DNA of 64,000 bases, taken from contig CAWHOS010000009.1 in NCBI GenBank assembly GCA_963831105.1, positions 558,001 to 622,000 of the forward strand, read 5' to 3'. The notes under the pieces are model-generated. The model ran no database searches. It was not told where the DNA came from and saw only the letters and a list, made by a program, of their open reading frames with translations. This document shows positions 37,784-45,462 of this stretch, one piece after another (positions within the stretch are counted from its first letter, which is position 1; each line of letters starts with the position of its first letter). The stretch comes from DATFQI01 sp963831105 (GTDB taxonomy: Bacteria > Actinomycetota > Thermoleophilia > Solirubrobacterales > Solirubrobacteraceae). The translations under genes and the position numbers were made by a program.

Positions 37784-38848
37784 TCAGCGGCGGGTGATGC
37801 GCTCGCAGCCGCGGGCGGCGTCCCGGTCGTCCAGGCGCGCGCGGTCGAGCCCCGAGCCGCAGCGGACCTCGTCGCGGCGCCCTGCCTGCGCGCTGACGCG
37901 GTCACGGCCGGGGCCGGCGTCCATCGTGTCCCGGCCCGAGCCTCCCTCGAGGAAGTCACGGCCGGGGCCGCCGAGGTAGGTGTTCGCGCCACCCGTGTCG
38001 TAGAGCTTGTCGTCGCCGCGGCCGCCGACGAGCCGGTCCGGGCGCAGCCGGATGATCGGCGTGTAGTAGCCGTCGCCCTGACCGGGGTCCCCGAAGAGCT
38101 CGTCGTCGCCGGCCTGGCCGAGCAGCGCATCCGCTCCCACGCCGCCGAACAGCCGGTCCGCGCCGCCTCCGCCGCGCAGGACGTCGGCGCCCTCGCCGCC
38201 GTCGATGATGTCGGCGGTGCGGGCGCCCGCGAGGACGTCGTCGCCGTCGCCGCCCACCAGCGTCTCGAAGCCCGCGAGGGTGTCGGCCTCCCCGGCCTCC
38301 CCGCCCGTGCCTCGTGCGAGGTCGACGACCACGTCGGCCTCCGTGACGTAGAGGAGCTCGTCGAAGCCGCCGCCGCCCAGCAGCCGGTCGTCGCCGGGTC
38401 CGCCCGTGATCCGGTCGTTGCCCTCCCCGCCCTGCACCAGGTCCGCGCCCGGCCCGGCGAGGATCGAGGTCTCGACGACCGGGTCGTCCGCGATGGCGAG
38501 CTGGTCGTCGCCGTCGCCGAGGTCCGCGGCGAGGCCGCGCACGCCCTGCGAGCCCTCCGTGACGGGGCAGCGCGCGTTGTGGGCGTCGACCGACGTGCAC
38601 GGCGCCACCGCGGTCAGCGTCGCGCCGTCGTCGCGGACGAGGAAGTCGCCGCCCGAGCGGGCGATCGTGACGCGGTTGGCCTCGCCCGGGGCGCCCTGGA
38701 ACGTCGTGACCGGCACGGGCGGCGCTCCGCTGTACTTCGAGCAGGCCAGGTCGCCCGCGCAGCCGTCGGCCTGGAAGACCGACACGGTGGACGCCGGCGC
38801 GGCGGCCGGGAAGGCGAGCACGACCAGCGCCGCGAGCAGCGCCCGCAT
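37784..38848 (-). CDS. Exported calcium-binding RTX-like repeat protein
   Basis: A 354-residue protein with a signal peptide (ALLAALVVLAFPAAAPAS) and repeated nonapeptides of the form GGxGxDxL: QGGEGNDRITGGPGDDRLLG, LVGGDGDDVLAGA, DGGEGADVLRGGGGADRLFG. These bind calcium in a parallel beta-roll. The last ~60 residues have further GGxGRD units and end RCGSGLDRAR...CERITRR. Its ATG is in a TGATG overlap with the thrS stop, so it is probably cotranscribed with thrS, an odd partner. It is likely secreted. Confidence 0.9.
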   Translation of the reverse strand: MRALLAALVVLAFPAAAPASTVSVFQADGCAGDLACSKYSGAPPVPVTTFQGAPGEANRVTIARSGGDFLVRDDGATLTAVAPCTSVDAHNARCPVTEGSQGVRGLAADLGDGDDQLAIADDPVVETSILAGPGADLVQGGEGNDRITGGPGDDRLLGGGGFDELLYVTEADVVVDLARGTGGEAGEADTLAGFETLVGGDGDDVLAGARTADIIDGGEGADVLRGGGGADRLFGGVGADALLGQAGDDELFGDPGQGDGYYTPIIRLRPDRLVGGRGDDKLYDTGGANTYLGGPGRDFLEGGSGRDTMDAGPGRDRVSAQAGRRDEVRCGSGLDRARLDDRDAARGCERITRR

Positions 38849-40767
38849 CAGCGCCGGCCCTCGGCGGCCTCGGCGACCAGGCGCCCGACGGCCTCGTCGA
38901 GCGGCATCGTCCCCAGGTCGCCCTCCCGGTGGCGGCGCAGCGCGACGGCGCGCTGCTCGGCCTCGCGGTCGCCGACGACGAGCATGTAGGGGATCTTGCG
39001 CAGCTCGGCCTCGCGGATCTTGCGCCCGACCGACTCCGTGCGGTCGTCGAGCTCCGCGCGCAGCCCGGCCTCGCCGAGCGCCTCGGAGACCTCGCGCGCG
39101 TAGTCCGCGTGGCGGTCGGCGAGCGGCAGCACGCGCGCCTGGACCGGCGCCAGCCAGAGCGGGAACTCGCCCGCGTAGTGCTCGATCAGGATGCCGATGA
39201 AGCGCTCGAAGGAGCCCATCAGCGCGCGGTGGATCATCACCGGCCGGTGGTCGGCGTTGTCGGCCCCCGTGTAGGCGAGCTCGAAGCGCTCGGGCATGTT
39301 GTAGTCGAGCTGGACGGTGCCCAGCTGCCACGAGCGGCCGATCGTGTCGGTCATGTGCAGGTCGATCTTCGGCCCGTAGAAGGCGCCGTCGCCCTCGTTG
39401 AGGTCGTACTCGGTGCCGCGCTGGTCGAGCGCGCTCTGCAGCGCGGTCTCCGCGCGGTCCCACATCTCCTCGGAGCCGATCCGCTTCGCCGGCCGGGTGG
39501 AGAGCTCCAGCCGCGGCTCGAAGCCGAACGTGTCGTAGATCGCGTAGCCGAAGTCCAGGCAGCGGTTGACCTCTTCGGGGATCTGCTCCTCGGTGCAGAA
39601 GATGTGGGCGTCGTCCTGGGTGATGTGGCGGACGCGCAGCAGCCCGTGCAGGGTGCCGCTCGGCTCGTGGCGGTGCACGAGGCCCTGCTCGGAGTAGCGG
39701 ATCGGCAGGTCGCGGTAGGAGCGGCGCTCGTCGTTGAAGAGCTGGATGTGCGCCGGGCAGTTCATCGGCTTCAGGCCCATCGAGCGGCCCTCCACCTCCG
39801 TGAAGTACATGTTCTCCCGGTACACGTCCCAGTGGCCGGACATCTTGAAGAGGTCGGTGTCGTAGAGGATCGGCGTCTTGACCTCGCGGTAGCCGCGGGC
39901 GCCGTTCTCGCGCCGCCACAGGCTCGTGAGCTCGTTCCAGATGACCATCCCGTTGGGCTGCCAGAACGGCGAGCCGGGGCTGAGCTCGGAGAACAGGAAC
40001 AGGTCCAGCTCCTTGCCGAGCTTGCGGTGGTCGCGCGCGCGGGCCTCCTCGAGCCGCCGCAGGTGCTCCGCGAGGTCCTCCTTGGAGTGGAAGGCCGTGC
40101 CGTAGATGCGCGTGAGCATCTGGCGGTCGGAGTCACCGCGCCAGTAGGCGCCGGCGACCGACAGCAGCTTGAAGGCCTTGATGCGCTTCGTCGAGGGCGC
40201 GTGCGGGCCGCGGCAGAGGTCGGTGAACGGGCCGTTGGTGTAGAGCGAGACGGTCTCCACGCCGGTGTTGGCGACGAGGTCGTCGATCAGCTCGACCTTG
40301 TAGTCCTGGTGCTCGCCCTCGAAGCGCTCGCGCGCCTGCGCGGTGGTGAGGTCCTCGCGCGTGAAGCGCTCGTCGGCCTTGACGTGCTCGCGCATCTTCG
40401 CCTCGATGCGCTCGAAGTCGTGGTCGGAGACCGTGACGCCCTCTGGGAAGTCGAAGTCGTAGTAGAAGCCGTCGTCGATCGGCGGGCCGATCGAGATCTT
40501 GGTGCCCGGGTAGAGGTCGAGGATCGCCGCCGCCAGCACGTGCGCGGTGTCGTGGCGGATCAGCTCCAGCGACTCGGGGTCGCGGCTGGTGACGATCGCG
40601 ACCTGGTCGCCGTCTTGCAGCGGTCGTGTGAGGTCCCTCACCTCGCCGTCGACCTTCACGGCGAGGGCGGCGCGGGCGAGGCCGGCGCCGATGGACTCCG
40701 CCAGATCCGCGCCACTGGCGCCGTCCGGCAGATCCTTCGAGGTTCCGTCGGGAAGCACGACTTGCAT
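38848..40767 (-). CDS. thrS: Threonyl-tRNA synthetase
   Basis: The 639-residue protein has all ThrRS domains. There is a TGS domain at 1-60. The editing domain has HDTAHVLAAA at about 72 and the C-R-G-PH zinc/editing region DLCRGPHAP. The class II core has MNCPAHIQLF and the motif 2 region RHEPSGTLHGLLRVRHITQD, followed by motif 3 (HRALMGSFERFIGILIEHY). The C-terminal anticodon-binding domain includes VLPLADRHADYAREV. The start follows a short upstream region with no other gene on this strand. Confidence 0.98.
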   Translation of the reverse strand: MQVVLPDGTSKDLPDGASGADLAESIGAGLARAALAVKVDGEVRDLTRPLQDGDQVAIVTSRDPESLELIRHDTAHVLAAAILDLYPGTKISIGPPIDDGFYYDFDFPEGVTVSDHDFERIEAKMREHVKADERFTREDLTTAQARERFEGEHQDYKVELIDDLVANTGVETVSLYTNGPFTDLCRGPHAPSTKRIKAFKLLSVAGAYWRGDSDRQMLTRIYGTAFHSKEDLAEHLRRLEEARARDHRKLGKELDLFLFSELSPGSPFWQPNGMVIWNELTSLWRRENGARGYREVKTPILYDTDLFKMSGHWDVYRENMYFTEVEGRSMGLKPMNCPAHIQLFNDERRSYRDLPIRYSEQGLVHRHEPSGTLHGLLRVRHITQDDAHIFCTEEQIPEEVNRCLDFGYAIYDTFGFEPRLELSTRPAKRIGSEEMWDRAETALQSALDQRGTEYDLNEGDGAFYGPKIDLHMTDTIGRSWQLGTVQLDYNMPERFELAYTGADNADHRPVMIHRALMGSFERFIGILIEHYAGEFPLWLAPVQARVLPLADRHADYAREVSEALGEAGLRAELDDRTESVGRKIREAELRKIPYMLVVGDREAEQRAVALRRHREGDLGTMPLDEAVGRLVAEAAEGRR

Positions 40768-40834
40768 GCGCGGGGATGCTAGTCCGCCGCCCGATCCGGG
40801 TGTTTACGAACGGGTGTTCGGCGGGCATTGCTAC

Positions 40835-40914
40835 GGTTCGAACCCACGACGGTTGCGTGCGCAACTGTCTCTGAACCGAAAACGAAACGGCGCGCGTGTT
40901 TCCCGCCGCGCGCC
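40835..40914 (+). promoter_or_regulatory. Palindromes and 5' leader hairpin before the Rpf-like gene
   Basis: Three symmetrical elements lie in 80 bp: GGTTCGAACC (40835-40844), GTTGCG-TG-CGCAAC (40852-40865), and a hairpin GGCGCGCG...CGCGCGCC (40889-40914) just before the ribosome-binding site AAGGA. The first two could be operators; the third may control translation. No c-di-AMP (ydaO) aptamer, common before Rpf genes, could be recognised. Confidence 0.5.
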
Positions 40915-40929
40915 GCCAAGGACGTGATC

Positions 40930-41553
40930 ATGAGACCGACGACCACGACCGCGCTGGCGCTTGCCGGCACGGCCCTGGCTCTGCCGGCCGGAGTTGCACT
41001 GGCGGAGACCAACGACGACCCGCCCAGTCCCGCCAAGAGCGCGCTCGCCGCGCCGTTCGCGGGCCACCTGACCCTCAACGCGCAGATGCGCGCGGAGCGC
41101 CGCGAGGTGCTCGTCGAGCGCCTGACCCCGCGGGTCATCCGCACGGAGCGCAAGACCGCGCGCGTGAAGGGCGCCGACTTCTCGCAGCGCGCCCACGAGC
41201 GCCGCCTGCGCGGCGACTCGCCGCGCGAGCTGCGCGCGGAGCTGAAGCAGAGCCGCCGCGAGCTGCGCCGCGCCAAGAGCGCCGCCGCGACCGGCCAGGC
41301 TCCCGCCGCCCCGGGCGCGAACACCACCGCGCCTCCGCACCTCGAGGCGATCGCGGCCTGCGAGTCCGGCGGCAACTACTCCACGAACACCGGCAACGGG
41401 TTCTACGGGGCGTACCAGTTCACGCAGGAGACGTGGGCAGCGGTCGGCGGCACCGGAAACCCGGCGGCCGCGAGCCCGGCCGAGCAGGACAAGCGCGCCG
41501 CGATGCTCTACGCGCAGCAGGGCTCCTCGCCCTGGCCCGTCTGCGGCGGCTAG
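40930..41553 (+). CDS. Rpf-like transglycosylase domain protein
   Basis: A 207-residue exported protein. It has a signal peptide (TTTALALAGTALALPAGVALA), a basic helical middle (residues ~50-130, rich in RR/ERR and likely coiled), and a C-terminal Rpf/lysozyme-like domain. That domain reads LEAIAACESGGNYSTNTGNG, with the catalytic glutamate of ACESGG, then FYGAYQFTQETWAAVGGTG, ending SSPWPVCG. The enzyme cleaves peptidoglycan and may promote resuscitation or growth. ATG at 40930 is preceded by AAGGA. Confidence 0.92.
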   Translation: MRPTTTTALALAGTALALPAGVALAETNDDPPSPAKSALAAPFAGHLTLNAQMRAERREVLVERLTPRVIRTERKTARVKGADFSQRAHERRLRGDSPRELRAELKQSRRELRRAKSAAATGQAPAAPGANTTAPPHLEAIAACESGGNYSTNTGNGFYGAYQFTQETWAAVGGTGNPAAASPAEQDKRAAMLYAQQGSSPWPVCGG

Positions 41554-41563
41554 CCCGCGGGCT

Positions 41564-41606
41564 GAGTCCGGAGTTGTTCAGCCTGAGGCCGAACAACTCC
41601 GGACTC
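41564..41606. repeat. Perfect 16-bp inverted repeat
   Basis: GAGTCCGGAGTTGTTC (41564-41579) and GAACAACTCCGGACTC (41591-41606) flank an 11-nt loop. It lies between the Rpf-like stop and the aminotransferase ATG (41625). No U-tract follows. A TATGGT hexamer (41613-41618) immediately downstream could be a -10, which would place the repeat over the promoter spacer and -35. It could be an operator or a factor-dependent terminator. Confidence 0.85.
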
Positions 41607-41624
41607 GAGGGTTATGGTGGCGGG

Positions 41625-42758
41625 ATGGACCCTGCCGCCCTCCGCTCCGAGTTCCCGGTCCTGGAGCGCCTCGCGTATCTGAACGCCGGGACGGACGGGC
41701 CGCTGCCCGCGGCCGCGGTGCGGTTCGCGGCGGCCGAGCTCGAGGCGGAGCTGACCGAGGGCCGCTCGACGGCGCACTTCGAGCGGCGCTTCGAGCTGCA
41801 GGCCGCGCTCCGCGCCGGCTATGCGCGCGTGATGGGCTGCGCGGTCGAGGACGTCGCGCTCACGACCTCGACGAGCGAGGGCATCGGCAACGTGATGGCG
41901 GGGATGGACCTCGGGCCGGGCGACGAGATCGTCTCCTCCGACCAGGAGCACCCGGGCGTGATCGGGCCGCTGAAGGCCGCGCGCGACCGCGGGGCGGCGA
42001 TCCGGCTCGTGCCGTTCGCCGAGCTCGCGAACGCCGTCACCGCGACGACGACGCTCGTGGTCTGCTCGCACGTCGGCTGGGTCTCCGGCGAGCTCGCGCC
42101 GGCGGAGCTGGCGCAGGTGGAGGTGCCCGTGATCCTCGACGGCGCGCAGGGCTCGGGCGCCGTTCCCGTCGACGTGAAGGCGCTCAACTGCGCCGTCTAC
42201 GCCGCCGCCGGCCAGAAGTGGATGTGCGGCGGCGACGGCACCGGGATGCTCTACGTCTCCCCCCGCTGGCGCGAGCGGATCCGCCCGGTCGCGCCGAGCT
42301 ACGTCTCCTTCGAGGACACCACGCGCCAGCTCGAGTCGCCCTACAAGCCCGACGCGCGCCGCTACGACACGCCTTCGCTGTCGCGCGAGGCCGCGGCCCT
42401 GTCGCTCGGCGCGCTCGAGGTGCTCGAGCGTCACGGGCTCGACGCCGTCATCGCGCGCGGGCGCGAGCAGGCGGCCGAGCTGGCCCGCCGCCTCGAAGAG
42501 GCCGGCCACACCGTCGCCCCGCGCGGCGACAGCACGCTCGTCGCCTGGGAGGTCGCCGACCCCGAGGCCACGCGCGACCGCCTGCGCGACGAGGGCATCG
42601 TCGTGCGCAACCTCCCCGGCCGCCCGCTGCTGCGCGCCTCCGTCGGCGCCTGGAACGACGACAGCGACCTCGAGCGCCTGCTCGCCGCCCTCGCGCCCGA
42701 CGAGCGCAGCTGGCGCGGCGAGCGTGCCGAAGCCGGGGATCCGACGCGCGCCGCTTGA
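41625..42758 (+). CDS. Aminotransferase class V-fold protein
   Basis: A 377-residue PLP enzyme of the class V (cysteine desulfurase/kynureninase/isopenicillin epimerase-like) group. Seen: TTSTSEGIGNVMAGM (cofactor phosphate region), SSDQEHPGVIGPLKAA, CSHVGWVSGELAP, VILDGAQGSGAVPVDV (cofactor aspartate) and AAGQKWMCGGDGTGMLYVS with the PLP lysine. Start ATG at 41625 with no clear ribosome-binding site. The catalytic cysteine loop of cysteine desulfurases is not seen, so a lyase or epimerase-like role is more likely. Confidence 0.88.
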   Translation: MDPAALRSEFPVLERLAYLNAGTDGPLPAAAVRFAAAELEAELTEGRSTAHFERRFELQAALRAGYARVMGCAVEDVALTTSTSEGIGNVMAGMDLGPGDEIVSSDQEHPGVIGPLKAARDRGAAIRLVPFAELANAVTATTTLVVCSHVGWVSGELAPAELAQVEVPVILDGAQGSGAVPVDVKALNCAVYAAAGQKWMCGGDGTGMLYVSPRWRERIRPVAPSYVSFEDTTRQLESPYKPDARRYDTPSLSREAAALSLGALEVLERHGLDAVIARGREQAAELARRLEEAGHTVAPRGDSTLVAWEVADPEATRDRLRDEGIVVRNLPGRPLLRASVGAWNDDSDLERLLAALAPDERSWRGERAEAGDPTRAA

Positions 42759-42784
42759 CAGGCAAGTATTCGCTTGCCTATTGT
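42755..42784 (+). promoter_or_regulatory. Promoter with operator in its spacer (ArsR gene)
   Basis: TTGACA (42755-42760), an 18-bp spacer, and TATTGT (42779-42784). The spacer is exactly the inverted repeat GGCAAG-TATTCG-CTTGCC (42761-42778). The GTG start of the ArsR-like gene is only 8 nt past the -10, so transcription would start at or next to it. This is the expected layout for autorepression by an ArsR dimer. Confidence 0.85.
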
Positions 42785-42791
42785 TGCCCTC

Positions 42792-43079
42792 GTGGGTGAC
42801 GTCTTCAAGGCCCTGGCGGACCCCACGCGCCGGACGATCCTGGACGAGCTGACCGAGCGCGACGGGCAGACGCTGTTCGAGCTCTGCTCCCGCCTGACGA
42901 TGAAGCACGGGCTCGGGTCGACCCGGCAGGCGATCTCCCAGCACCTCGGGGTGCTCGAGGAGGCCGGCCTGATCCAGACGCGCAAGGAGGGCCGCTTCAA
43001 GTTCCACGACCTGCGGCGCGAGCCGCTCGAACGCCTCGCCGACCGCTGGCTCGTGCCCGACCGGACGGAGAACCCGTGA
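42792..43079 (+). CDS. ArsR-family transcriptional regulator
   Basis: A 95-residue winged-helix repressor (GDVFKALADPTRRTILDELT, then SRLTMKHGLGSTRQAISQHL with the recognition helix, and LEEAGLIQTRKEGRFKFHDL). No metal-binding CxC is present, so it is probably of the non-metal group often paired with SRPBCC or VOC proteins. GTG at 42792 is preferred over the TTG at 42774, because the latter lies inside the promoter operator. Its stop overlaps the VOC gene start (ATGA). Confidence 0.9.
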   Translation: MGDVFKALADPTRRTILDELTERDGQTLFELCSRLTMKHGLGSTRQAISQHLGVLEEAGLIQTRKEGRFKFHDLRREPLERLADRWLVPDRTENP

Positions 43080-43471
43080 AGATCAACCTGACCAGCGTGC
43101 TCGTCGACGACCAGGCCAAGGCGCTGGCCTTCTACACCGGCGTCCTCGGCTTCGAGCTCAAGCAGGACGTGCCGGTGGGCGAGCACCGCTGGCTGACCGT
43201 CGTCTCGACCGACAGCCCGGACGGCCCGGAGCTCCTGCTCGAGCCGGACGAGCACCCGGCTGCCAAGCCGTTCAAGGACGCGCTCGTCGCTGACGGGATT
43301 CCGTTCACATCCTTCGCGGTCGAGGACGTGGAGGCGGAGTTCCGGCGCCTGAGCGCGGCCGGGGTGCGCTTCACGCAGGAGCCCGCCCAGATGGGGCCCG
43401 GCGTCACGACCGCCGTTCTCGACGACACCTGCGGCAACCTGATCCAGATCGCCGCCGTCGCGGCCTCCTAG
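43076..43471 (+). CDS. VOC/glyoxalase family protein
   Basis: A 131-residue vicinal-oxygen-chelate protein: KALAFYTGVLGFELKQDVPV, RWLTVVSTDSPDGPELLLEP, and the second half VRFTQEPAQMGPGVTTAVLD with DTCGNLIQIA. It is translationally coupled to the ArsR regulator and so is probably its main target. Resistance to a small toxic compound is a reasonable guess. It ends in a 4-bp overlap with the convergent cupin gene. Confidence 0.92.
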   Translation: MKINLTSVLVDDQAKALAFYTGVLGFELKQDVPVGEHRWLTVVSTDSPDGPELLLEPDEHPAAKPFKDALVADGIPFTSFAVEDVEAEFRRLSAAGVRFTQEPAQMGPGVTTAVLDDTCGNLIQIAAVAAS

Positions 43472-43836
43472 TCCCCCAGCTCTCGCTCGGGCTGCGTCAT
43501 CGGGCCGCCCGCGTCGCCCGTGTTCGGCGTGCCGCGCGGCTCGATCAGCAGCACATGTGCCTCCTCGTCGGCCCGCGGGCAGTGCTCGACCCCGCGCGGG
43601 ACCACATAGAGCTCCCCTGGGCCGAGCTCGACGTCACCGTCGCGCAGCTGGATCGTCAGCCGCCCCTCGAGCACGAGGAAGAAGTCGTCCGTGTCGTCGT
43701 GCTTGTGCCACACGAACTCCCCGCGCGGCTTGACCACGGCCAGCTTGTAGTCGTTGAGGTATCCGACGATGAGCGGGCTGTAGGCCGCGTCGACCTGCGC
43801 GAGCGCCTCGGCGAGATTGACCTTTCGGGAGCTCAT
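43468..43836 (-). CDS. Cupin domain protein
   Basis: A 122-residue small cupin: FVWHKHDDTDDFFLVLEGRL (motif 1, three metal ligands) and LYVVPRGVEHCPRADEEAHV (motif 2). Its ATG overlaps the stop of the aldo/keto reductase gene (ATGA), so the pair forms an operon. Role unknown; similar proteins are annotated as cupins next to oxidoreductases. Confidence 0.9.
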   Translation of the reverse strand: MSSRKVNLAEALAQVDAAYSPLIVGYLNDYKLAVVKPRGEFVWHKHDDTDDFFLVLEGRLTIQLRDGDVELGPGELYVVPRGVEHCPRADEEAHVLLIEPRGTPNTGDAGGPMTQPERELGD

Positions 43837-44843
43837 CGCCGCAGCTGCGCGAGCTCGCCGAGCCCGACCTGCTCGTGCAGCATCCGCTGCGGGTACATGA
43901 CCGGCGGCGGCGCGAGGGCGGCGAGCCGCTCGCGCTCCTCGTCGCTCAGGCGCAGGTCGGCCGCGCCGAGCAGGTCCTCGAGCTGCTCGAAGGTGCGCGG
44001 GCCCACGATCGGCGCGACCACGCCGGGCTCGCCGAGCAGCCACGCGAGCGCGACCTGGGAGATCGTCGCGCCGCGCTCGCCCGCGATCGCCTCGGCCTCG
44101 TCGACGACGCGGAAGTTGCGCTCGATCGCGCGCCGGTGGCGAGCCTCCTCGATGTCGTCGCCGGCGTCGGCCATCCGCGAGCCCTCGGGCGGGTCGGTGT
44201 CGCGCGAGTACTTGCCGGTCAGGAAGCCGGCGCCGAGCGGCCCCCACGGGAGCACGCCGATCCCGGCGGCGCGGCAGAACGGCAGGATCTCGACCTCGAT
44301 CGAGCGCTCGACGAGCGAGTACTGCGGCTGCAGGGACACGAACGGCGCCCAGCCGTTGCGGTCCTGCAGGCCGACCGCCCAGGCCAGCAGCCAGGCCGGG
44401 TAGTTGGAGGCGCCGATCGCGCGGACCTTGCCGGCGGCGACGAGCCCGTCGAGCGCCTCCAGCGCGTCCTCGAGCGGGACGGAGGGATCGGGCGCGTGCA
44501 CCTGGTAGAGGTCGATCACGTCGATGCCGAGCCGCTTCAGGCTGGCGTCGCAGGCAGCGCGGATGCGATCGGGGGCGAGGCCCTCGCCGGGCGGGTCGGA
44601 CACCTTCATGCGCACCTTCGTGGCGACCACGACCTCGTCGCGGTGGTTCGCGAGCCAGGGCGCGAGCGTGCGCTCGGACTCTCCGTCGCCGTAGACGTCG
44701 GCGGTGTCGAGGAAGGTCCCGCCAGCCTCGAGGTAGCGGTCGAGCATCCGGTGGGACTCGTCGCGCGGGGTCTTGCCGCCCATCAGCATCGTGCCGAGGG
44801 CGATCCGGCTGACGGTCAGCGGGCCGAGCTTGGTCGTCTCCAT
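43833..44843 (-). CDS. Aldo/keto reductase
   Basis: A 336-residue NADPH-dependent reductase. The tetrad is visible: aspartate and tyrosine in FLDTADVYGDGESE, lysine in VVVATKVRM and histidine in DLYQVHAPD. The C-terminal cofactor region is VAPIVGPRTFEQLEDLLGA. It has no Shine-Dalgarno; CAGGCT/AGGCTA lies 7 nt before the ATG, inside a 20-bp gap shared with the divergent LOG gene. Confidence 0.94.
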   Translation of the reverse strand: METTKLGPLTVSRIALGTMLMGGKTPRDESHRMLDRYLEAGGTFLDTADVYGDGESERTLAPWLANHRDEVVVATKVRMKVSDPPGEGLAPDRIRAACDASLKRLGIDVIDLYQVHAPDPSVPLEDALEALDGLVAAGKVRAIGASNYPAWLLAWAVGLQDRNGWAPFVSLQPQYSLVERSIEVEILPFCRAAGIGVLPWGPLGAGFLTGKYSRDTDPPEGSRMADAGDDIEEARHRRAIERNFRVVDEAEAIAGERGATISQVALAWLLGEPGVVAPIVGPRTFEQLEDLLGAADLRLSDEERERLAALAPPPVMYPQRMLHEQVGLGELAQLRR

Positions 44844-44863
44844 GGTGGATAGCCTGCCCGCTC
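44844..44863. promoter_or_regulatory. Bidirectional promoter in a 20-bp divergent gap
   Basis: The whole space between two divergent ATGs is 20 bp. On the plus strand TAGCCT (44850-44855) is 8 nt before the LOG start. On the minus strand CAGGCT (44851-44856) is 7 nt before the aldo/keto reductase start. The two hexamers overlap almost completely. -35 boxes would lie inside the opposite gene and are weak. Confidence 0.6.
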
Positions 44864-45454
44864 ATGCGCATCTGCGTGTATGCGGGTTCCAATCCCGGCG
44901 CGAACGAGGCCTACGCCGAGGCGGCCGGCGACCTCGCGCGGCTGCTCGCGCAGCGCGGCATCGGCGTCGTCTACGGGGGCGCGCGGGTCGGGCTGATGGG
45001 GATCCTCGCCGACACCGCGCTCGCGGACGGCGGCGAGGTGATCGGCGTGATGCCGCAGGACCTCGTGGACCGCGAGATCGCCCACACGGGGCTGACCGAG
45101 CTGCACGTGGTCGGCTCGATGCACGAGCGCAAGGCGCTGATGGCCGAGCTCTCCGACGGCTTCGTCGCGCTGCCCGGCGGCGCGGGCACGCTCGAGGAGC
45201 TGATCGAGGTCTACACGTGGAGCCAGCTCGGCCTGCACGACAAGCCGATGGGCGTCCTCAACGTGCTCGGCTACTACGACGGGCTGGCCGCGCTGCTCGA
45301 CCACGCCGTGCAGGAGGGCTTCCTGCGCCCGCAGCACCGCGAGGCGATGCACGCCGCCGCCACGCCGGCCGAGCTGCTGGCCGCGTTCGAGGGCTGGCGG
45401 CCGAGCCGGGCGAACAAGTGGCTGGATCGAACCGGCCCGCCGCCGGCTGCGTAG
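44864..45454 (+). CDS. LOG family phosphoribohydrolase (TIGR00730 type)
   Basis: A 196-residue Rossmann-like enzyme with the family motif PGGAGTLEELIEVYTWSQLG at about residues 104-123 and the early GVVYGGARVGLMGILADTAL. LOG proteins cleave ribose-5-phosphate from nucleoside monophosphates; the name comes from cytokinin activation in plants. In bacteria a nucleotide housekeeping role is likely. It begins in the 20-bp divergent promoter. Confidence 0.93.
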   Translation: MRICVYAGSNPGANEAYAEAAGDLARLLAQRGIGVVYGGARVGLMGILADTALADGGEVIGVMPQDLVDREIAHTGLTELHVVGSMHERKALMAELSDGFVALPGGAGTLEELIEVYTWSQLGLHDKPMGVLNVLGYYDGLAALLDHAVQEGFLRPQHREAMHAAATPAELLAAFEGWRPSRANKWLDRTGPPPAA

Positions 45455-45462
45455 TCCCCTCC

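Noticed and set aside
40800..40929. c-di-AMP (ydaO) riboswitch before the Rpf-like gene
   Set aside because: The conserved aptamer segments could not be recognised; only palindromes and one hairpin are visible.
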